From Thermovibrio ammonificans HB-1 (GTDB taxonomy: Bacteria > Aquificota > Aquificia > Desulfurobacteriales > Desulfurobacteriaceae), in NCBI RefSeq assembly GCF_000185805.1, contig NC_014926.1, positions 824,418 through 888,417 on the forward strand: DNA of 64,000 nucleotides, written 5' to 3'. Below the pieces are notes generated by a model. That model did not search any database. It was not told where the DNA came from and was given only the letters and a program-made list of their open reading frames with translations. The position numbers and the translations under genes are program-made. Below, piece after piece: positions 41,197 through 50,696 of this stretch (the stretch's first letter is position 1; each line of letters opens with the position of its first letter).

Positions 41197-44100
41197 TTAC
41201 TCCCCTACTGTCTGTTTCGGGTCTACGTTTGCGAACTGTAGAACCGGTTTTAGCTCTTCTATTATTTTCTGGTAGTCCGCTTCTCCCCTCTCTACTTTGT
41301 CCATCAGCTCTTCGAGCTCCCGTGTGAACTCTTCGGAGGTGTAGTGGGGGAAGTTCTCTGCCAGGTAATTGTAGACTTCTATTCCGAGTTTTGTGGGGTA
41401 GAGCCGGTGTCTCCTCTCTACGACGTACTTTCTGTCCAGAAGGGTCTGGACTATTTTCGCGTAGGTTGAGGGTCTTCCGATTCTCCGTTTTCTCATTTCC
41501 TCTACCAGCTCTCCCTGGGTGTAGGGTAGTACTTTCGGTATCAGCCGTTTGTGAACGGCCTTTACCGGTAGGTAGTAACTCTCCCCTTCGGTCGGCTCAA
41601 ACGGAAGCTCTGTGACTTCTATCTGCGGGAGTATGAGGTTCCAGCCGTCTTTGGTTATTTTCGTTGTAAACTCCTCCTCTTTCTGAAGCTCGTCGGGTAG
41701 GAGTTTCACCTCCGCCTTTACTCTTTCCACCTCCGCCGGAACCATCTGAGACGCTATGAACCTCCTGAATATCAGGTCGTAAACGGCGTAGTGGTCTCTC
41801 TCCATTTTCACCGTTGAGCCGGAAACCGTAACGAGGGTTCTCAGCCCTTCTGCGTCGAGCGGTCGGGTGGGCCTTATGCACTCGTGGGCACCTCCTTCTC
41901 CCCAAGGCCTGAGTTTTACAAACTGGGGTCCGAACCGTTCGGTTATGAACTCTTTCGCCACGCCCATTCCGGCGGTTGATACCCTTGTGGAGTCGGTTCT
42001 GTGGTAGGTTATGAAGCCGCTTTCGAACAGCTCCTGGGCCACCTCCATCACCCTCTCTGCGGAGAGCTTCAGTCTGTCTGCAGCCTCTTTTAGGAGCTCT
42101 CCGGTGTTAAAGGGGGGTTTCGGGTTCTTCTCGGTTACCGAAACCTCCCTAACTTTTACCTTCACCTTATCGGCTTTAACCTCCTTGAGCTTCTGAGGCT
42201 CTTCCAGTTTGAACGTGAAGCTCACCCCTTCACACTCTACAGTTAGCAGCCCGATTTTCTCCTTGCTCTCTTCAAACCGCTCTATAACCCAGCCCAGAAC
42301 CGGAGTTTGTACCCTGCCTGCAGAGAGCCAGCGTCTGTTAAACACCTTCCACAGGTGTTGGCTCAGAGAAAAGCCCACCCACCTGTCTGCAACCCGCCTG
42401 ACTATCTGGGCTTTAACCAGGTTTTCGTCTATTTCCCTTGGCTCTTCAAGGGCTTTGAGGAACGCCCACTTTGTTATCTCGTGAAACTCCATTCTCTTCA
42501 TGTTCATCTGGTAGGGCTTTAGGTTGCACCCTACATCCCACCCTATCTTCTCCCCTTCGGTGTCGGGGTCGCTCGCTATGTAAACCTCGTCTATCTCGAG
42601 TCCCAGCTCCCTCAGGGCCTCTACCACCGTTATCTTGTCTACGTCGGGCCTGCCTTCACACTTCGTACAGAAGTTTTCCGTTGTCTGCTCGTTGCACTTG
42701 GTGCAGTACTTGATTGTGTCGTAAACTGGTATGTAGTGTCCGTCTTCCTCTTTTACTCCCCAAACTCCGTCCCTCACCGTAAGGTCGAAAACGTGGCCCT
42801 TGGAGGCCGCAAGGAGAAGGAGCTTGTTCCCTATGTTAATCTCGTAGGCGTCAACGTCTTTAACCCTTCTCCTTACCGGTTTCCCGAAGAAGTTCGCAAT
42901 TGTCCTGGCCTTGTTCGGAGACTCTACGACCACAAGCGCCGTTGTTACAAGGCTCTTTGTTTCAGGCGTTACCTTTCCTTCCAGTATCTCTCTCACTCGC
43001 TTTCTGTCCCGGTCTACCTGTTTGAATACCGCCTTTAACTCCTCTTCGGTTATGGTTGGCAGGCCGAGTTTCCCGGCGAACTCTTTACCTTTGTCGGTTT
43101 CCAGGACTTTAAACTCAACGTCCTCTAAGAAGAGCATTACCCTCTTCCTCAGGGAGTTGAGGGCCTTTACGTCGTCTACCACCATCAGGCTGACGCCCTT
43201 TGTGAGGCCGCCTGCAAACATCCTTGAGGTTCTTCCCGAGGCTTGAACGTAGCCTGCCGCGTCTCCCACTACCAGAACGAGCTCACCGTTTTTCTCCTTT
43301 AGGGAGACCGTTTCCGACTCCCGGATTTTCTTTAGAAACTCGGGGTTGCTCAGGTGGGCCTCTAAGAACTCCTTTATCTCCTGTAGTCTGCTCTTTATCT
43401 TGGGGTATCGGTCGAGGAGCTCCTCTTTCAGGGTCAGGTATCTCTTCAGGTAGCTTATGTAACCGTTAACTTTTGGAAGCTCCTCTTCTGAAAAGAGCTC
43501 CCTGAGAACGAGCAGAAGTCCGAACAGCTTTACCGGACTCAGGCTCAGTTTTACGCCGAACTCCATCTTCGGAACGCCCAAAAAGAGCGCATACCTAACG
43601 GCCTGGGGCAGGTCTATTCCCCTCGCCAGGGGGTTTCGGTAGCTCGATATGCCCACTGCCGCCCATATCTCTCCATTTACGAAGCGCTGCTGGTTTTCGG
43701 GGGTGAACTCTTCGTAGGATACGGCCGGTATTCCGTTTGAGTTGAGCGTTTCTACAACTCTGTCAACGTATTCCCTTCCCCTGTCGGCAGAGACGAACAG
43801 GAAGACTCCTTTGCCGAACTTCTTAACGGTTTCAACGGCCAGCTGAAGCTCGTCTTTCTCTGTGAATATTAAAACGTCCTCAACGTTTCTCAGGGCTGTT
43901 GCAGACTTGCCCACTTCAAAGCCGAGTAGCTCCCTGAAGAGCTTCACCCTCTTAGACCTCGGCTGAGATGTGGCAGAGGAGACCACTAAAACCCTGTCTA
44001 TCTCCTCCCTTCGCCTCTCCAGGTGCTTTTCCAGCCTCTTTATCCTCTCGAGGAGCTTCTGGAGCTCCCTGCCGCTGCTTTTGGCCGCCTTTGCCTTTAA

Positions 44101-44775
44101 ATCGATTACCTTCATAGCCAGCTCAACGTCTTCTTCCGTGAAGCCTAAGAGCATTATCACCTTGTCTACGTTTTTTGCGCTTTTGAGCAGGGAGTCTACG
44201 TCGTCTACGAACACAAAATCGAAAGGCTTGGGGATAATTTCAAAGTTCCTGTATAGGAAGTTGGTAGTTGTTACCAGTATCTCAAACTCCCCCGACGCTA
44301 TGGTCTCTTTCTCCCGTTTCTTTCCGGTGTAGGCCACCACCTTTTTGTCTGTTAGCTTTTTGAGCCGTTCAACCGTTTGGAGAACGAGCAGTTTTGTGGG
44401 AACGAGAACGTAAACCTTCCCCTTCACAAAGGCCGAAGTTACAAGCCCCCACGTTGTTTTCCCTACTCCCGTCGGGGCTATCATCGTAAACGACTTCTTA
44501 AGGGCGACCCTCTTTGCCCACATAATTTGCAGGCTCCAGGGGGTAAAACCCGTTTTCTCCTTGAAAAACTCCGTAAACTCCTTAACGAACCTGTCTAACC
44601 GGCAGATTTGCTGGAAGTTTTGAAGCTCTTCAATCGCCTCGCAAATCTCCTCTCTCTCCTTCCACTTTAAAAACTCGGGCAGACACCTTTCACACGGCAG
44701 TCCGGCCTTTAACCTCTTGTCGGAGATTATCCTTCCGCAGTTCGGGCACATTCTGTGAAACTCTGCCACTTTCAT
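41197..44775 (-). CDS. rgy: Reverse gyrase
   Basis: Reverse gyrase introduces positive supercoils and is the hallmark of hyperthermophiles. The protein is about 1192 residues. It has an N-terminal zinc finger (CPNCGR and CERC), the helicase-like half with APTGVGKTTW (Walker A), DDVDSLL and the VQASGRTSRM motif, then the topoisomerase IA half with VVVESPNKARTIANFFGKP, a second zinc finger (CTKCNEQ, CTKCEG), SDPDTEGEKIGWD (toprim) and the active-site Tyr in FITYHRTDSTRVS. I start at ATG 44775, which has GGAG six bases upstream; a longer frame starts at 44817 without a ribosome site. Confidence 0.97.
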   Translation of the reverse strand: MKVAEFHRMCPNCGRIISDKRLKAGLPCERCLPEFLKWKEREEICEAIEELQNFQQICRLDRFVKEFTEFFKEKTGFTPWSLQIMWAKRVALKKSFTMIAPTGVGKTTWGLVTSAFVKGKVYVLVPTKLLVLQTVERLKKLTDKKVVAYTGKKREKETIASGEFEILVTTTNFLYRNFEIIPKPFDFVFVDDVDSLLKSAKNVDKVIMLLGFTEEDVELAMKVIDLKAKAAKSSGRELQKLLERIKRLEKHLERRREEIDRVLVVSSATSQPRSKRVKLFRELLGFEVGKSATALRNVEDVLIFTEKDELQLAVETVKKFGKGVFLFVSADRGREYVDRVVETLNSNGIPAVSYEEFTPENQQRFVNGEIWAAVGISSYRNPLARGIDLPQAVRYALFLGVPKMEFGVKLSLSPVKLFGLLLVLRELFSEEELPKVNGYISYLKRYLTLKEELLDRYPKIKSRLQEIKEFLEAHLSNPEFLKKIRESETVSLKEKNGELVLVVGDAAGYVQASGRTSRMFAGGLTKGVSLMVVDDVKALNSLRKRVMLFLEDVEFKVLETDKGKEFAGKLGLPTITEEELKAVFKQVDRDRKRVREILEGKVTPETKSLVTTALVVVESPNKARTIANFFGKPVRRRVKDVDAYEINIGNKLLLLAASKGHVFDLTVRDGVWGVKEEDGHYIPVYDTIKYCTKCNEQTTENFCTKCEGRPDVDKITVVEALRELGLEIDEVYIASDPDTEGEKIGWDVGCNLKPYQMNMKRMEFHEITKWAFLKALEEPREIDENLVKAQIVRRVADRWVGFSLSQHLWKVFNRRWLSAGRVQTPVLGWVIERFEESKEKIGLLTVECEGVSFTFKLEEPQKLKEVKADKVKVKVREVSVTEKNPKPPFNTGELLKEAADRLKLSAERVMEVAQELFESGFITYHRTDSTRVSTAGMGVAKEFITERFGPQFVKLRPWGEGGAHECIRPTRPLDAEGLRTLVTVSGSTVKMERDHYAVYDLIFRRFIASQMVPAEVERVKAEVKLLPDELQKEEEFTTKITKDGWNLILPQIEVTELPFEPTEGESYYLPVKAVHKRLIPKVLPYTQGELVEEMRKRRIGRPSTYAKIVQTLLDRKYVVERRHRLYPTKLGIEVYNYLAENFPHYTSEEFTRELEELMDKVERGEADYQKIIEELKPVLQFANVDPKQTVGE

Positions 44776-44831
44776 TTCGGGCTCCGTAGCTTTTAAAATT
44801 TGAATAAAGTCTAACATAGCCGGAGGTATTG

Positions 44832-45959
44832 ATGTTTAGGCACTATCTACCGACGAAGCTCCTCTTCGGCTGGTCTTCACTCGAGAGGCTACCGGAGGAG
44901 GTAAATTCCCTTAAACTGGATACCCAAAGGGTGGCCGTTATCTGCTCCCCTTCGGCGGTTGCCCACGGAACGGCCGGCAGGGTTGCCAAGATGTTCCCCT
45001 CCTCAGAAGTTGAAATCTTCGACTCTGTGGAGCCCGACCCCACAGTAGAAAACGCCCTCTCGGTGTTAAACAGCGTCTCCCGCTTCAAGCCGACCCTTAT
45101 AGTTGCCGTAGGCGGAGGAAGTCCCCTCGACGTTGCAAAGGCCGTATCGGTTCTCCTTGAAAACCCCGGCAGCTTAGAGAGCTTCATAGGCGTTCCAGAA
45201 CCCTTTGAAAAGCCGGGAGTACCCCTTGTGGCGGTTCCTACAACGGCCGGTTCCGGTTCGGAAGTTACCCCTTACGCCGTTTTAACCGACAGGAAGAAGC
45301 TCCGGAAGGCCCCTTTAATATCCTCTTACCTCTATCCCAAACTTGCAGTTGTAGACCCCGAACTTACCCTCACCCTGCCCAGGGAGGTAACGGCCAACTC
45401 GGGAGTAGACGCTCTAACCCACGCCCTTGAATCCTACCTTACCCAGAGGAGAACGCCCATATCCTCCTTCTACTCCTTGGAAGCCACTTCACTACTCCTG
45501 CGCTACCTTCCGAAAGCCTTCGGCAACCCCAACCACCGCGAGGCCAGAACAAAAGTTATGTTTGCGAGTACCCTTGCCGGAATGGCTATTGCAGACGCTG
45601 GTGCAGGTCTCGTTCACACCCTTGCCCACGTTGTAGGCGTTCTCTACAGGCTACCCCACGGCCTTGCAAACGGGCTTTTCCTCGTTCCGGTTATTCGCTT
45701 CTACGGACTCTCCGTAAAAGACGACCTCAACCGAATAGCCTCGTTTGTGGGCTTAAACGGAGCCGAGGATTTCCTCTCTGAACTCGAAAGGTTGCTTACC
45801 TTCCTCAGAATTCCCCGGCGACTCTCCCAGGTGGGAATCCCCTCGGAGGATATTCCGAAAATAGCCTCCATGGCGATGGCAAAAAAGTTCCTCATGGGGA
45901 GCTTGCCCAAAATCCCTACGGAGAGGGAACTTATAGAGCTTCTTCAAACTTTAGTTTAA
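44832..45959 (+). CDS. Iron-containing (type III) alcohol dehydrogenase
   Basis: The 375-residue protein has the family NAD-binding motif VAVGGGSPLDVAKA, TTAGSGSEVTPYAVLTD, and the metal-binding His residues in LVHTLAHVVGVLYRLPHGLANG. It probably interconverts an alcohol and aldehyde or ketone with NAD(P)H; the substrate cannot be told. The ATG has CGGAGG at 44821-44826. It is divergent from reverse gyrase across a 56-bp gap (44776-44831). Confidence 0.9.
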   Translation: MFRHYLPTKLLFGWSSLERLPEEVNSLKLDTQRVAVICSPSAVAHGTAGRVAKMFPSSEVEIFDSVEPDPTVENALSVLNSVSRFKPTLIVAVGGGSPLDVAKAVSVLLENPGSLESFIGVPEPFEKPGVPLVAVPTTAGSGSEVTPYAVLTDRKKLRKAPLISSYLYPKLAVVDPELTLTLPREVTANSGVDALTHALESYLTQRRTPISSFYSLEATSLLLRYLPKAFGNPNHREARTKVMFASTLAGMAIADAGAGLVHTLAHVVGVLYRLPHGLANGLFLVPVIRFYGLSVKDDLNRIASFVGLNGAEDFLSELERLLTFLRIPRRLSQVGIPSEDIPKIASMAMAKKFLMGSLPKIPTERELIELLQTLV

Positions 45960-46003
45960 AACTTGCAGGTTAAACATTTAGGTCTTGTTAAACTTTCTGG
46001 CGG

Positions 46004-46021
46004 TCGCTATTCTTATAGCGA
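46004..46021. repeat. Inverted repeat in the adh/lpxI convergent gap
   Basis: TCGCTAT (46004-46010), loop TCTT and ATAGCGA (46015-46021). A 7-bp perfect stem with a tetraloop, followed by A-rich sequence. It may help end transcription of the dehydrogenase gene. Confidence 0.4.
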
Positions 46022-46044
46022 ACAACAATAATAAGCGGGCGGTT

Positions 46045-46066
46045 CCCTCCCCTACAAAGGGGAGGG
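46045..46066. terminator. GC-rich hairpin before the lpxI stop (bidirectional candidate)
   Basis: CCCTCCCCT (46045-46053) pairs with AGGGGAGGG (46058-46066) around the loop ACAA. This 9-bp stem lies 8 nt past the lpxI stop (minus strand) and about 85 nt after the dehydrogenase stop. No long U-tract follows. Confidence 0.45.
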
Positions 46067-46073
46067 AGGGGGG

Positions 46074-46868
46074 TTAAAGGGCCAGGACGGGGATTTTCCC
46101 CGTCTCTACTCTTTCCCTGTCGAGCAGGTAGGTTTTCCCAGCCTCTACTGCAAGTCCTTTTCCCCCGAGCGTCTCAATCAGTTTAACCGTTTTTATCCCA
46201 ACCGTCGGAACATCTACTCTCATATCCTGCTCTCTTCTTGCGGCCTTACACACAACAAACCCCTTTCCCGCGAGTGCCGCTCCCCGCTTTATACACTCGT
46301 CGGTTCCCTCTATCCCCTCAACGGCAATAACCGTTTTGTTCTTCACCACAACCGTTTGACCTATGTCCAAGGAAGCTATCTCCTTTGCAATCTCCATACC
46401 GAACTTAAGGTCCTCCAAAACCTCTTCAGAAGGGGGCTTACCGATAATCTCTCCCTTAGTTAAAAGCAGCCTCTTAAGATATGATTCAGGATTTGCTACC
46501 TTAACGCCCCTTTTCTCGAGTTCTTCTATTATACCTATTATAATCGTTTGAGGTTTCCTATCTTTTAATTTCATTAAGAATGAAATCGCTTTCAGGTCGA
46601 GCCCTTTAAGGTCAACTGCTGCTTTGTGTTCAACTTTACCCAACAGGAAGAACTTGGCAGGACGCCGCCTCTCTACCTCTTTGAAAAACTTACCCAGCTT
46701 AAACGGTTTTATCCATACCACTTCGTCGGAAAGCTCTTCCACTTCGGGGTTCGTTATACCTTCAAGGGCAAAGGTGATTACGGCCTCTCCCCTTTCCCTT
46801 GCGCTTTTTAAAAACTCTACCGGAAGCTTCCCGGCCCCTGCCAACAGCCCTATCCTACTTTCCTGCAT
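46074..46868 (-). CDS. lpxI: UDP-2,3-diacylglucosamine pyrophosphatase LpxI
   Basis: LpxI hydrolyses UDP-2,3-diacylglucosamine to lipid X in lipid A synthesis, as an alternative to LpxH. The 264-residue protein begins IGLLAGAGKLPVEFLKSA and has PFKLGKFFKEVERRRPAKFF, LLGKVEHKA, GTDECIKRGAALAGKGF and VDVPTVGIKTVKLIETLGG, all typical of the DUF1009/LpxI family. Its ATG overlaps nusB by 14 nt. It supports a lipid A-bearing outer membrane. Confidence 0.92.
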   Translation of the reverse strand: MQESRIGLLAGAGKLPVEFLKSARERGEAVITFALEGITNPEVEELSDEVVWIKPFKLGKFFKEVERRRPAKFFLLGKVEHKAAVDLKGLDLKAISFLMKLKDRKPQTIIIGIIEELEKRGVKVANPESYLKRLLLTKGEIIGKPPSEEVLEDLKFGMEIAKEIASLDIGQTVVVKNKTVIAVEGIEGTDECIKRGAALAGKGFVVCKAARREQDMRVDVPTVGIKTVKLIETLGGKGLAVEAGKTYLLDRERVETGKIPVLAL

Positions 46869-47283
46869 CTCTCTTCACTTTGTCGAGTATTGCGTTAATG
46901 AACTTGGGGCTCTTTTCGTCCTCTCCGTAGCTTTTGGCTATCTCAACCGCATCGTTTATAACCGCTTCAGGTGGCGATATCTCCTCGTTGAGGATTTCGT
47001 AACTTGCAACCCTCAGTATAGACCTGTCCATCGGCAGCAGTCTCTCTATTACCCACCCTTTCTTAAGGTGTTTGCCTATTGCCCTGTCTACCTCTTCAAG
47101 GTGTTCTATGGTTTTCTTTACAAGGTATTCAGAAAGCTCCTTGATTTCTTCCTTCTCCTTACCGAAGTCGCTCCAGTAGTTCTCGGTAACCTCTTTCAGC
47201 GGGAGGTTGCCTACGTCTACCTGGTACATTATCAGGCAAGCGTGCTCCCTTGCCTTTTTCTTCTCCCTGTTTGTTAACGCCAC
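46855..47283 (-). CDS. nusB: Transcription antitermination factor NusB
   Basis: NusB binds boxA RNA with NusE (S10) in rRNA antitermination. The 142-residue all-helical protein has REKKKAREHACLIMYQVD, LPMDRSILRVASYEIL and PPEAVINDAVEIAKSYG, and FINAILDKV at the end, the standard pattern. The GTG start has GGAGG seven bases upstream. It follows ribH, a common gene pair. Confidence 0.93.
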   Translation of the reverse strand: MALTNREKKKAREHACLIMYQVDVGNLPLKEVTENYWSDFGKEKEEIKELSEYLVKKTIEHLEEVDRAIGKHLKKGWVIERLLPMDRSILRVASYEILNEEISPPEAVINDAVEIAKSYGEDEKSPKFINAILDKVKRDAGK

Positions 47284-47285
47284 AG

Positions 47286-47747
47286 TTAAACCTCCTTCAG
47301 GAGGTTGACCATCTCTATTGCAGTAAGCGCCGCTTCCCAGCCTTTGTTGCCGGCTTTGGCTCCGGCCCTGTCTATTGCCTGTTCCACGGTATCTGTAGTC
47401 AACACTCCGAAAATCACCGGTTTTTCGGTTTCCAAGGCGGCAAGCGCCACACCTTTGCTTACCTCTGCCGCCACGTAGTCGAAGTGGGGCGTTTCTCCTC
47501 TTATTACGGCTCCCAGGGCTATAACTGCATCGAACTCTTCCCTCTTTGCGAGTCTTTTGGCAACGAGGGGAATTTCAAAAGAGCCCGGCACTTTGAAAAC
47601 GGTGATGTCCTTTTCGTCACAGCCGTGCCTGAGCAGGCAGTCTAATGCGCCCTCAAGGAGCCTCTCGGTTATAAACGAGTTGAACCTGCTTACAACTACT
47701 GCAAACCGCAGTCCGTCTGCCTTTAGCTTACCTTCCACTACTCTCAT
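47286..47747 (-). CDS. ribH: 6,7-dimethyl-8-ribityllumazine synthase RibH
   Basis: RibH makes the lumazine precursor of riboflavin. The 153-residue protein has [17 protein letters not shown], the VPGSFEIPL motif, and the catalytic [21 protein letters not shown] region with its His. The ATG overlaps the fabK stop as ATGA. No other rib gene is in the window. Confidence 0.95.
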   Translation of the reverse strand: MRVVEGKLKADGLRFAVVVSRFNSFITERLLEGALDCLLRHGCDEKDITVFKVPGSFEIPLVAKRLAKREEFDAVIALGAVIRGETPHFDYVAAEVSKGVALAALETEKPVIFGVLTTDTVEQAIDRAGAKAGNKGWEAALTAIEMVNLLKEV

Positions 47748-48709
47748 TCCTCACTCCCGTTGCAGCCGAAGAACCTTCCGCACAGCTCTCTGAGCCGCCT
47801 TTCGGCCCCTTCCATTATGTCTTTTATTATTTCGGCTGCGCTCTCTTCCTTGTTTACGTAGCCTACCACCTGACCTGCCATAACCGAGCCCCACTCAACG
47901 TCTCCCTGCTCTGCTGCAAGGCGGAGCCTGCCCCTTCCGAGCTCTTCCAGCTGCTCTTTCGGGGCTCCGGAGAACTCAAGCTCGGCAAACTTCTTCGTCA
48001 ACTTGTTTTCAAGGAGCCTGACCGGGTGGCCGGTTGTTATCCCGGTTACTGTAACCTGGTTGAAGCGGGCCTTCAGGATTTTCTCTTTATACTTCGGGTG
48101 AACGTTACACTCTTTGGCAGCCAGGAACCTCGTTCCTACCTGAACGCCCTCGGCACCCAGGGCAAATGCAGCTGCCGCCTGCTCGCCCAGTGCTATACCG
48201 CCGGCGGCTATTACCGGTATCTTCACCGCTTTTACTATTGACGGAATGAGTGCCATTGTTGTCAGTTTCCCTATGTGGCCTCCGGCTTCCATTCCTTCTG
48301 CTACTACTGCGTCTACCCCTACTCTCTCCATTCTCTTTGCGAGGGCGTCGCTTGCCACAACGGGAATGACCTTTATTCCCTTCTCTTTAAATGCCGGTAT
48401 GTACTTTCCGGGGTTTCCCGCTCCGGTTGTTACAACCGGAACTTCTTCGTCGAGGCAGACCTGGATTATCTCTTCGGCGTTTGGCATCATGAGCATTACG
48501 TTAACGCCGAAAGGTTTGTCGGTAAGCTCTTTACACTTTCTTATCTCCTGGCGGAGCTCCTCTGCGCTCCTGCTTCCCCCCGCTATGATTCCCAGTCCGC
48601 CTGCGTTGGAGACTGCTGCGGCAAGCTCTGCATCTGCTATCCAGGCCATTCCGCCCTGGAGGATTGGGTACTCTATTCCCAGTATTTCACATATTCTCGT
48701 TTTGAGCAT
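47744..48709 (-). CDS. fabK: Enoyl-ACP reductase II FabK
   Basis: FabK is an FMN-dependent NAD(P)H reductase for the last step of fatty acid elongation. The 321-residue protein has the TIM-barrel pattern [75 protein letters not shown] and [13 protein letters not shown]. Nitronate monooxygenases are related, but location next to fabH and plsX favours FabK. The ATG has CCGGAGG upstream. Confidence 0.9.
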   Translation of the reverse strand: MLKTRICEILGIEYPILQGGMAWIADAELAAAVSNAGGLGIIAGGSRSAEELRQEIRKCKELTDKPFGVNVMLMMPNAEEIIQVCLDEEVPVVTTGAGNPGKYIPAFKEKGIKVIPVVASDALAKRMERVGVDAVVAEGMEAGGHIGKLTTMALIPSIVKAVKIPVIAAGGIALGEQAAAAFALGAEGVQVGTRFLAAKECNVHPKYKEKILKARFNQVTVTGITTGHPVRLLENKLTKKFAELEFSGAPKEQLEELGRGRLRLAAEQGDVEWGSVMAGQVVGYVNKEESAAEIIKDIMEGAERRLRELCGRFFGCNGSEE

Positions 48710-48751
48710 TTTCCCTCCGGCTCCTTGGGATAGGTCTATTTTAACAGCAAA

Positions 48752-49693
48752 CTACAGTCTTGCCACGCAGGCTCCCCAGGTAAAGCCTCCTCCAAAGGCC
48801 ACCATGAGGACAAGGTCGCCCTCTTTGGCTCGCCCTTCTCTAACGGCTTCGTCGAGGGCTATCGGAATGGAGGCGGCGCTGGTGTTCCCGTATTTATTGA
48901 GGTTTATAAATATCTTCTCGGTGGGGATGCCCAGCCTTTCGGCAACTGCGTTTATTATCCTTACGTTGGCCTGGTGGGGAACCAGGAGCTTCACCTCTTC
49001 CGGCTTCACCCCCGTTTTCTCAAGAACCCTCTGGGCCGACTCAACCATTGTCCTCACCGCCACTTTGAAGACCTCATTTCCCTTCATCTTTACGTAGTGG
49101 GGAGGCTCTTCGTTTGAGCCGACCGATGCAACCGCAAGGAGTTCACCGTACGAGCCGTCGGCTCCCAGGTCGAACCCCAGTATCCCCTCTTCGGAGCTCT
49201 GCTCTAAGACAACTGCTCCTGCGCCGTCTCCGAAGAGTATGCAGGTTGTCCTGTCCTTCCAGTTGACTATCTTCGAGAAGCGCTCGGCCCCTATTACAAG
49301 GGCCCTTTTGACCCCCTTGCTTCTCATTATGGAGTCGGCCGTGTAGAGGGCGTAGATGAAGCCGGTGCAGGCCGCAGATAGGTCGAAGGCAACGGCCCTT
49401 TTGTTCTCTATTTTTGCCTGGACTTTGCAGGCCGTAGAGGGGAAGAAGGCGTCGGGGGTTGCCGTTGCTACTATTATCAGCTCCACTTGGTTGGGGTCTC
49501 TTCCTTTGAGGGCCCTGAGGGCCGCTTCTGCGGCCATGTCGGATGTTGTTTCGCCTTCGCTGATTCGGCGCTCTTTTATCCCGGTTCTTGTGGTAATCCA
49601 CTGGTCGGAGGTGTCTACCATCTTCTCAAGGTCGAAGTTCGTAAGCACCTTGTCGGGCAGGTAAGAGCCCGTTGAGACGATTTTAATCCCCAT
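48752..49693 (-). CDS. fabH: 3-oxoacyl-ACP synthase III FabH
   Basis: FabH condenses acetyl-CoA with malonyl-ACP to start fatty acid synthesis. The 313-residue protein has the catalytic Cys in DLSAACTGFIYAL (about 112), His in LLVPHQANVRI and Asn in YGNTSAASIPIAL, the complete triad. The ATG overlaps the plsX stop by 11 nt. Confidence 0.96.
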   Translation of the reverse strand: MGIKIVSTGSYLPDKVLTNFDLEKMVDTSDQWITTRTGIKERRISEGETTSDMAAEAALRALKGRDPNQVELIIVATATPDAFFPSTACKVQAKIENKRAVAFDLSAACTGFIYALYTADSIMRSKGVKRALVIGAERFSKIVNWKDRTTCILFGDGAGAVVLEQSSEEGILGFDLGADGSYGELLAVASVGSNEEPPHYVKMKGNEVFKVAVRTMVESAQRVLEKTGVKPEEVKLLVPHQANVRIINAVAERLGIPTEKIFINLNKYGNTSAASIPIALDEAVREGRAKEGDLVLMVAFGGGFTWGACVARL

Positions 49694-50696
49694 TGGCCTT
49701 CCCGTATTTTTCTATCTCTTTTTCTATGTGGGCGTTTAGGTCGCTCTCTACGAACTGTCCCGCCGTTCTTATGGCGTTCTTTATCGCTTTTGCGTTGGAG
49801 CTTCCGTGGGAGATTATAACCGGTGCCTTTATACCCAGGAGCGGTGCACCGCCCCACTCGGCGTAGTCGATTCTGCGTTTGAAGCTCTTTATTGCAGGTT
49901 TGAGGGTTATGGCCCCTATTCTCGATATAAAGTGTCTCTCTATCTCCTCTTTCAGTATCTTTGCCAGTATTTTGGCGAGGCTTTCGCTCAGCTTCAGGCA
50001 GACGTTGCCAACAAAACCGTCACACACTATAACTTCAAAGTCGCCTGAGTAGATGTCCCTTCCTTCCGCGTTCCCTACAAAGTTCAGGCCCTTTTCCCTT
50101 GCCCTCTTGAGGAGCTTATAGGCCTCTTTCGTCAGCTCGTTGCCCTTTCCCTCCTCTTCTCCCACGTTCAGAAGGCCCACCCTCGGGTTTTCGTCGCCGA
50201 GGACGTATTTTGCGTAGGCGCTTCCCATTACCGCAAACTGGAGCAGGTGGTGGGGCTTGCAGTCTACGTTTGCTCCAACATCAAGGAGGAAGGTGTGGCC
50301 CTTAAGGTTGGGGAGTATCGCCGATATTGCCGGCCTGTCTACTCCCTTGAGCCTTCCCACGGTAAACAGGGCAACCGCCATAACCGCACCGGTGTTTCCG
50401 GCACTGACAAAAGCGTCTGCCTCCTTCGACTTTACCAGGTTCAGGCCCACGTGGAGGGAGGAGTTCCTCCTCTTGATAGCCTTTGAGGGCTGCTCTTCCA
50501 TCGGGACGGCGTCTTCTGCGTGGACGACCTCTATGAGCTCTTTCGGGTAGTCGAGCCTGCTCAGCTCCTCTTTTACCTTTTTCTCGTTGCCTACCAGTAT
50601 AACGCTGGTGTTGAACTCCTTGGCAGCCTGAACCGCTCCGAGAACGGGGACGCGGGGGGCAAAGTCTCCCCCCATTGCGTCGAGGACTACCTTCAT
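49683..50696 (-). CDS. plsX: Phosphate acyltransferase PlsX
   Basis: PlsX makes acyl-phosphate from acyl-ACP for phospholipid synthesis. The 337-residue protein begins MKVVLDAMGGDFAPRVPV and contains SAGNTGAVMAVALFTVGRL, LLNVGEEEGKGNEL and VCDGFVGNVCLKLSES. The ATG adjoins the rpmF stop with no gap. rpmF-plsX-fabH is a widely conserved order. Confidence 0.96.
   Translation of the reverse strand: MKVVLDAMGGDFAPRVPVLGAVQAAKEFNTSVILVGNEKKVKEELSRLDYPKELIEVVHAEDAVPMEEQPSKAIKRRNSSLHVGLNLVKSKEADAFVSAGNTGAVMAVALFTVGRLKGVDRPAISAILPNLKGHTFLLDVGANVDCKPHHLLQFAVMGSAYAKYVLGDENPRVGLLNVGEEEGKGNELTKEAYKLLKRAREKGLNFVGNAEGRDIYSGDFEVIVCDGFVGNVCLKLSESLAKILAKILKEEIERHFISRIGAITLKPAIKSFKRRIDYAEWGGAPLLGIKAPVIISHGSSNAKAIKNAIRTAGQFVESDLNAHIEKEIEKYGKANGD

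Noticed and set aside
44776-44817. Longer N-terminus for reverse gyrase (14 residues)
   Set aside because: No ribosome site precedes the upstream ATG, whereas GGAG is well placed before the ATG at 44775. It cannot be fully excluded.
45969-45993. Two GTTAAAC copies in the gap after the alcohol dehydrogenase gene
   Set aside because: Two 7-base copies 18 bases apart are too short to claim a functional repeat.
48246-49097. Open frame of 283 codons on the plus strand opposite fabK and fabH
   Set aside because: It crosses two confirmed genes on the other strand and has Ser/Thr/Pro-rich low-complexity sequence typical of shadows.
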